Source: Haliotis asinina | Lineage: Eukaryota; Mollusca; Gastropoda; Lepetellida; Haliotidae | Direction of reading: 5' to 3' | Assembly (NCBI RefSeq): GCF_037392515.1 | Contig: NC_090290.1 | Span: forward strand, 25,441,753-25,505,752 | DNA: 64,000 nt | In this document: in pieces, positions 58,785 to 64,000 of the stretch | How the letters are laid out: every line of letters begins with the position of its first letter | Position numbering within the stretch: position 1 is the first letter of the stretch | The notes under the pieces: model-generated | Seen by the model: the letters and a program-made list of their open reading frames with translations, nothing else | Told to the model about the DNA's origin: nothing | The model's database searches: none | Made by a program: the position numbers and the translations under genes

Positions 58785-60129
58785 TACTACCGACAATAAA
58801 TAAGGGAACTAATGAAATAATAGCGAATTTGAAACTGCTTTAAATATCCACTAAATCAATTTTAGGCGTCAATTTCAATATCTGGTGTGTCCACCATGTT
58901 GGGCAACACATTCACGGCACCTTGATGACATGCTGTTAATCAGTTTCCGGAGGGTTGCCCGTGGTATTGCCCGCCATTCCTCTTGGAGAGCTGCACCAAG
59001 CTGGGCCAGGTTGGCGGGTCCTGGGTCCCTGGCGTACACCCTTCGACCAAGAACGTCCCAGAGATGTTCAATTGGGGACAGGTCTGGGGACTTAGAGGGC
59101 CAGTCCAATGTCTGGATACCTTCTTGTCGGAGATAAGCGGAGACAATTCGGGCCCGATGTGGTCTGGCATTATCATCTTGGAATACAAAATTGCGGCCGA
59201 TAACTCTAGCCAATGGAGCCACAACAGGACGCAATATTTGGTCAACGTATCGCTGACCAGTCATGGCTCCGTTAATGATGACCAAATCTGATCGTCTGTC
59301 ATGTGTAATCCCACCTCATACCATGACACTATACCTCCATATCGATCATGGTCAAGAATTGCTGCTCTGGCATATCGCTCCCCGCTCCGACGCCAACAAC
59401 GTTTTCTGCCATCTGTGAATCGTAGGCAAAACCTTGACTCATCAGAGAACATGGTGAAACGCCAGTGGCGCATAGCCCGTCCCTGATGCTGCCTAGCCCA
59501 TGCCAATCTTTGGCGCTTATGGTGAGCTGAAAGGGTGATACCCGTAAAAGGCCGTCTTGCTTTCAGACGAGCTTGATAGAGTCGGTTTTTAACGGTTGAG
59601 GTTGAAATGCGTCTTCCAGTGAGTGTGCGGAATTCTCTATTGATGGCAGGGGCTGATTTAAACCTATCGCGTAGAGTAATTAACGTAATGAGACGATCCT
59701 GTCGTGGTGTCGTTGATTTTGGTCTACCACGCCCAGGTCTCGTTGCAACCCCACCCGTTTGACGGTACTTATTCCACAGGCGTGACATTACACTTTTTGA
59801 TTTACCCATCTGCCGGGCAACTTCACATAATGATGTCCCCCCTCTATCATCCCCACAATTCTCCATTTTGTTGCTTCACCGAGATACTGCCTCGGAGGCA
59901 TTTCTGTCAGTAAGTGTCAATCTCTATTGCATTAGTGATTGCGACTTCTCCAGTACATTTACAGGAGTTAACTTCTGTATGCACGTGTAGCACGTGCTGG
60001 GCATGCATTATGCGCAATTCCATTGTCATTGGATGTTGCGTTTGGGAGATACTCCACGATAACGGACCCTGTCACAGTCAAAGTCATTTACATTCAATTT
60101 CTTGGTTCCCTTATTTTCTGTCGGTAGTA
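58785..60129 (-). mobile_element. Tc1/mariner-type transposon, 1345 bp
   Basis: The left terminus TACTACCGACAATAAATAAG is matched by the inverse right terminus (CTTATTTTCTGTCGGTAGTA, ending at 60129), with TA target duplications at 58783-58784 and 60130-60131. The interior is a single minus-strand transposase pseudogene. Termini, length and TA duplication all fit the superfamily. The right TA is almost shared with the adjacent MITE, so one may have inserted next to the other's target. Confidence 0.93.
58875..59901 (-). pseudogene. Tc1/mariner transposase (DD34E), frameshifted
   Basis: The original start is likely ATG at 59901-59899 (MPPRQYLGEATKWRIVGMIE). A six-C run (59837-59842 on +) then shifts frame. 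The main frame carries a first helix-turn-helix (LCEVARQMGKSKSVMSRLW), a GRGRPK linker, a second HTH region and catalytic Asp in MFSDESRF (codon 59443-59441). A second frameshift near 59321-59335 and a TGA at 59318-59316, at the usual Trp of the VWGGI motif, break it again. The last frame holds the second Asp in FQDDNARPH (59174-59172) and Glu in SPDLSPIEHLWD (59069-59067), with 34 residues between, hence DD34E. All catalytic residues survive but the frame is broken at least three times, so it is inactive. Its sequence is well preserved, implying fairly recent activity of the family. Confidence 0.93.
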
Positions 60130-60133
60130 TATA

Positions 60134-60297
60134 TACTGAGAGAAACAAATAAGAGAACACCACTTCATCGCAGTATTCCTGTCTCTATTCTCTGTAGACG
60201 TTCAACTACAGAGAAATACGAAGCTTGTGAAGAAACCTGGAAAACAATGAAGGAACAGTCTTACTTACCTGCGTTCCTTTATTTGTTTCCCTCAGTA
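60134..60297. mobile_element. 164-bp MITE abutting the Tc1/mariner element
   Basis: It starts TACTGAGAGAAACAAATAAG and ends with the inverse TTTATTTGTTTCCCTCAGTA, flanked by TA (60132-60133, 60298-60299). The TIR shares the AATAAGRGAAC core with the transposon next door, suggesting mobilisation by a related transposase. Confidence 0.85.
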
Positions 60298-60299
60298 TA

Positions 60300-61700
60300 T
60301 AAACTAGTGTAACACTCTCGGTTTATAAGGAAGTTTTTTTTGCTAATATAAATGTTAATTAAAATAATTTTTGCAGATTATAATTTATATGAGTTAGGAA
60401 GCGTACATGAACTGTGTATTTTAAATAAAAAAGAAATTGTACGTGAGAACTGGAAGCGCAGATAGCAAGGGATTTAGGTAATTAATTGATTGTCCGAACT
60501 TGGCTGACATCGGACAGTATCACTAGCCTTGGGGTGATGTCTGTATCAGAAAAGGTAAAGAACGTCATCATGGTCAGAGGGGAATACAAGCGGAGGATCG
60601 TTATAATAAACGGAGGGTGATGTAGTGAGGGATTAATAGGACCAATTGACATTTGCAACGAGGTACGATGTAAGGAGGACTGGGTATACGGGGTTCGGGG
60701 AGACGGTTTGCGGGGCCAAGAGAGTCGGTCAGAGGTCGCTGCCCTCCCGATTATTCAGGATTGCTTACAGTACGTTTGTAAAGCATCTGAATAGTTTCAC
60801 TTTATTATAACTGTTGATGCAAACTTAAATAAACCACTATACGATCCACGAAGACTTGGCTGTGCTTGTTCCTGGTTTACAACCACCTGAGCACGAAGTC
60901 CCAAAGAACAGGGTTACACTAGCTTCAAAACACCTACGATCGTGATGTTAGTTTTGCAATATCCGTCTACCACCATTAATTATAGGCTGAAAACAAAGAT
61001 GTTCTTTATCTTCGTTTGAGTGATATGTTACAATCACTGACTGTTAGGTCTGACTATGTAGGTGCAAGCGATAGCTGTACTATGAAGTGTTACAGGGTCT
61101 TCGTCTGTCTGCAACACTGACAGCATGTCACGAAAATGAAACAGTCATGTATTATTATGCACCAGTTCTGCGTTTTCCCATTTTACAACTAGTTCTATTC
61201 CCCTGAAAGTAATCAAAAGCTTTTCAAATTAAATCTAGTGGAGCGACAAGACAAACTCGGCGTATGTGCAATAGCTACGATGAAATGGAGTGCAGTGCTA
61301 ACACCACGTTGCTTTATGGCATATTATAACATGGGATGTTGATTCTATATCCCCCCGCTACAATATTAATTGACATTGCAGGCCGATACACGTTAAAAGG
61401 GCACCGGTCGGGATACTAGACATTAACGTGATGAAGTCGCATAAAAATGCGGATGTTTTCTCACATCGGAGTGGAATTACTTGCTCGTCGAATACAGTTA
61501 GCCTTCATATTCGTCTCGTAATTTCTGCGAGAATACTTCGGAGTCAATAGTATCATCAGGTGGCGTGTTCGTTCTGACAACTCAAACAGTTCGGCGTCAA
61601 TCGTTTCATGAGGCTCCGTGTTCAGTGTGGTAACTTATCACCCAAGGTTCTACAGCTCTATTGTATAAAAGTGATTTGGGACCTGCTGTTTCGGGCTTTT
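60300..61700. other. No gene seen
   Basis: AT-rich DNA with short frames only and no repeat family recognised. Confidence 0.5.
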
Positions 61701-61706
61701 GTTGTT

Positions 61707-61763
61707 TACGTCACGGGTTTATCTTTGACGTATGTGACGTTTGCACATAAAACAGATCACGTG
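61707..61763. promoter_or_regulatory. Cluster of CRE-like and E-box motifs
   Basis: TACGTCA (61707-61713), TGACGTA (61726-61732), TGACGT (61735-61740) and CACGTG (61758-61763) occur within 57 bp. CREB/ATF and bHLH factors bind such motifs, but no adjacent gene is identified. Confidence 0.35.
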
Positions 61764-62365
61764 AGCAATAGTCGTTCTCCCCATGGGTATTTCGTCATTG
61801 ATTTATGTTCCTGTGCACACTTGTTTGATTACAATGGTGAAAACGTCCCCCGTATCGTGTTGACATGATTCTCACGGGACTTCCATTATCAGCGATAGCT
61901 CTATCGAGCCGAGCAGACGACATCAAAAGCAGGAGGTTTGGTCAGCTCATCGAACTTATTCATCGCCATCCGATAACACTTTGCCAGTTAAGATATTGTT
62001 GATTGTTTTATCGGCACCACACTCACAGTTTCCACTGGAGAATCCTTGCAACGATATGGATAAGTCGGGCAAGGGAAACCAAAGGATCAACAGAGAACAT
62101 ATGATTTCTTTGTTGTCAGATTACTTCTGTGAGCTGGTATAAGGGATACCGTTTGATGACACTGCTTCAGCTCTATCCTAGCTTCTGTGGGAGGGAGCAG
62201 TATTATCGTATTATATCACATTTAAACCTTGTTACTTCCTAACTTGTCTCCAGAGCAACGGGGTCACAATGACACGATTCCGTATTGAATAAATAGTTTA
62301 TAAGGTCATAAATGAGTTCTGTAAAATATCTATTTCTAATAGATCCATGCATTCTCATCAACACC
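61764..62365. other. No gene seen
   Basis: Short frames only; nothing recognised between the CRE-like cluster and the 15-bp repeat. Confidence 0.45.
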
Positions 62366-62433
62366 CATTGGCATTGGTTCCATTGGCATTGGTTCCATTG
62401 GCATTGGTTCCATTGGCATTGGTTCCATTGGCA
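62366..62433 (+). repeat. Minisatellite, 15-bp unit x 4.5
   Basis: CATTGGCATTGGTTC repeated, giving an apparent HWHWF peptide repeat. The flanking sequence is not coding-like. Confidence 0.95.
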
Positions 62434-63429
62434 GAATGCGATAATTCCATTCCGTGATTCATTATGTTTCTTTCAATGTTTCCCTTTTCAACAGACTAGT
62501 GCAGCTCGTTGTCGATAATCATTGCCACCAGTGCCACGGGCTTTCTCCTAATAACTGAGGTGAATACGACCGACAGAATACAACATCATTCACATGCTAA
62601 TCTGACCGTTGTCAGTCAACACGGCTACAAGAGTATTTGGCTGATTCCATGTTTATACCCACAACAGCAATAAACCATTGCTCTAATTGGATTTGTATAG
62701 CATTTCTCATTGCTTGACACACGCAAGCGTTTGTGTATATGAAAACGTACACTGTGTGTGGGTGAATGTATATCATAACCTACCCCAGATACGTCACTAT
62801 GTGAACGTTGAGTCTTTGCTTCAGCTACCAAACCTGCACCAGTATTTTCTTTCGCGACAGAAACAAACAAAGATATACACAAACTACACTATCAACTATA
62901 CAGAAAAGAAAGAAAGAAACGCATGTTGTAGTTTCAAACACGTATAACTCGTCCACAAAGACTTTAGGACATGAAATTTTACACCAGTTTAGAAGAAGCT
63001 AATGTCTATACAATATATCGGATACATGGAGATAACGGAGACGTTGATCGTGACGTTGACGTCGGGTTTCCCGGCTCTCAGAACAGTGTCTTTCAACCTG
63101 TTCCGTACAGTTTAACCCGATATCCTCCGAAGTCAAGGCACTCCGGCTGCACTGCTCTCACCTGTGGCAGTATGGTCACGCTAATATAGTACCCGGATGC
63201 ACTGATCTTGGGCTGCAGTGTTAACTCGAGGTCTGCCTGTACGTGGACGCTCATTTGTTATACCTGTTTGGTTGAAACGAGCTGCAAGTCGTGATATCTT
63301 GCTCAAACCAACATTTAGACGCATGGCAACAGATGATTGGTAATCTCAGGCGTGCATTCTTTCAAAGGCGATGTTCCGTGTTGGAGAGTCAAGAGGTGAC
63401 GGACGTAGTGACTGGGCTGGATCAGCATC
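62434..63429. other. No gene supported
   Basis: Overlapping short open frames on both strands, none with domain features. Confidence 0.4.
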
Positions 63430-63975
63430 AACTATGTCAGCTTTCACATCAGGATCAGCTACTTCTACTTTAAAGTCAGGATCAGCCATTTCTACTTTCA
63501 CATCAGTATCAACTATTTCTACATTCACATCAGTATCAAACATTATTTTCTCGTCAGTACTACTAGTATTTCTACTTTCACATCAGCATTGAGGATTTCT
63601 ACTTTCACGTCAGTATAAACTGTTTCTACTTTCACGCCAGTATCCACTATGCCTACTTTCACATCAGTATCAACTATTTCTACATTCACACCAGTATCAA
63701 CCACTACTTTCTCGTCAGTATCAACTATCAGTATTTCTACTTTCACATCAGCATTGAGGATTTCTACTTTCACGCCAGTATAAACTGTTTCTACTTTCAC
63801 GCCAGTATCAACTATTTCTATGTTCACCCCAGTAGCAATTATTTCTACTTTTACGTCAGTGTCAACTATTTCTACTTTCACATCAATATTGATTATTCCC
63901 ATGTTCACACAGGTATCGGCTATTTGTACTTTCACATCAGCATCGAATATTTCTCCTTCCACATCAACTATTTCT
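63430..63975. repeat. Tandem repeat, 27-30-bp units, with open minus-strand frame
   Basis: Units of the type TTTCTACTTTCACATCAGTA plus TCAACTA repeat about 18 times. On the minus strand they read as a 9-residue repeat of the type DVKVEIVDT, split between two frames (63962-63543 and 63543-63346). Longer sub-blocks also repeat. A minisatellite is the simpler reading; a repeat-protein exon continuing beyond the window edge cannot be excluded. Confidence 0.8.
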
Positions 63976-64000
63976 CAACTGAATGCAAACAAATCAAGTC

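Overview
The window is eukaryotic, intron-bearing and repeat-rich, and most likely comes from a marine gastropod, probably an abalone (Haliotis). The support is a full-length animal-type SNF8 gene with eight exons, many tRNA-derived SINE-like repeats, and many copies of a dispersed repeat that reads 'GAGTGAGTTTAGTTTTACGC...AGCAATATTCCAGC', which I associate with abalone genomic sequence. The species call is an inference. No prokaryotic gene organisation, rRNA, CRISPR array or intact functional tRNA was seen.

Two genes are well supported, both on the + strand. (1) A small secreted cysteine-rich protein, exons 6381-6425 and 7032-7340: a signal-peptide exon, then a domain with the ten-cysteine pattern of prokineticin/astakine (colipase-fold) proteins. 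(2) SNF8/VPS22, the ESCRT-II subunit, exons 12542-12595, 18859-18909, 21339-21477, 21792-21896, 22468-22540, 22932-23073, 23412-23486 and 24332-24433. All eight exons join in phase to a 246-residue protein. One intron uses a GC-AG donor.

Mobile DNA is abundant. Two inverted ~1.27-kb elements (3038-4305 and 10177-11447), each flanked by TTAA with AGGTCACATGCAAC termini and carrying a broken THAP zinc-finger segment, look like non-autonomous Kolobok-type transposons. They bracket the secreted-protein gene. A third, truncated relative lies in SNF8 intron 7. A 1345-bp Tc1/mariner element (58785-60129) with TIRs, TA target duplication and a frameshifted DD34E transposase lies near the right end, next to a 164-bp MITE. 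A much older Tc1/mariner relic lies in SNF8 intron 1, and a 266-bp MITE with GGCCCCGATTTCTC termini is at 56292-56557.

Tandem repeats are numerous: 43 bp x 17 (8386-9122), a three-copy segmental repeat of 614/698 bp built from 21-bp units in SNF8 intron 2, 62-bp units with a five-unit higher-order period (32219-33120), 34-bp units over 1.4 kb (49028-50430), and several shorter arrays. SNF8 intron 3 holds decayed extra copies of the 3' end of exon 3.

From 24.4 to 58.5 kb I find no gene I can name. That stretch is intergenic or intronic DNA made of SINE-like repeats, minisatellites and AT-rich sequence, with one exon-like open segment (30822-30956) that may or may not be real.
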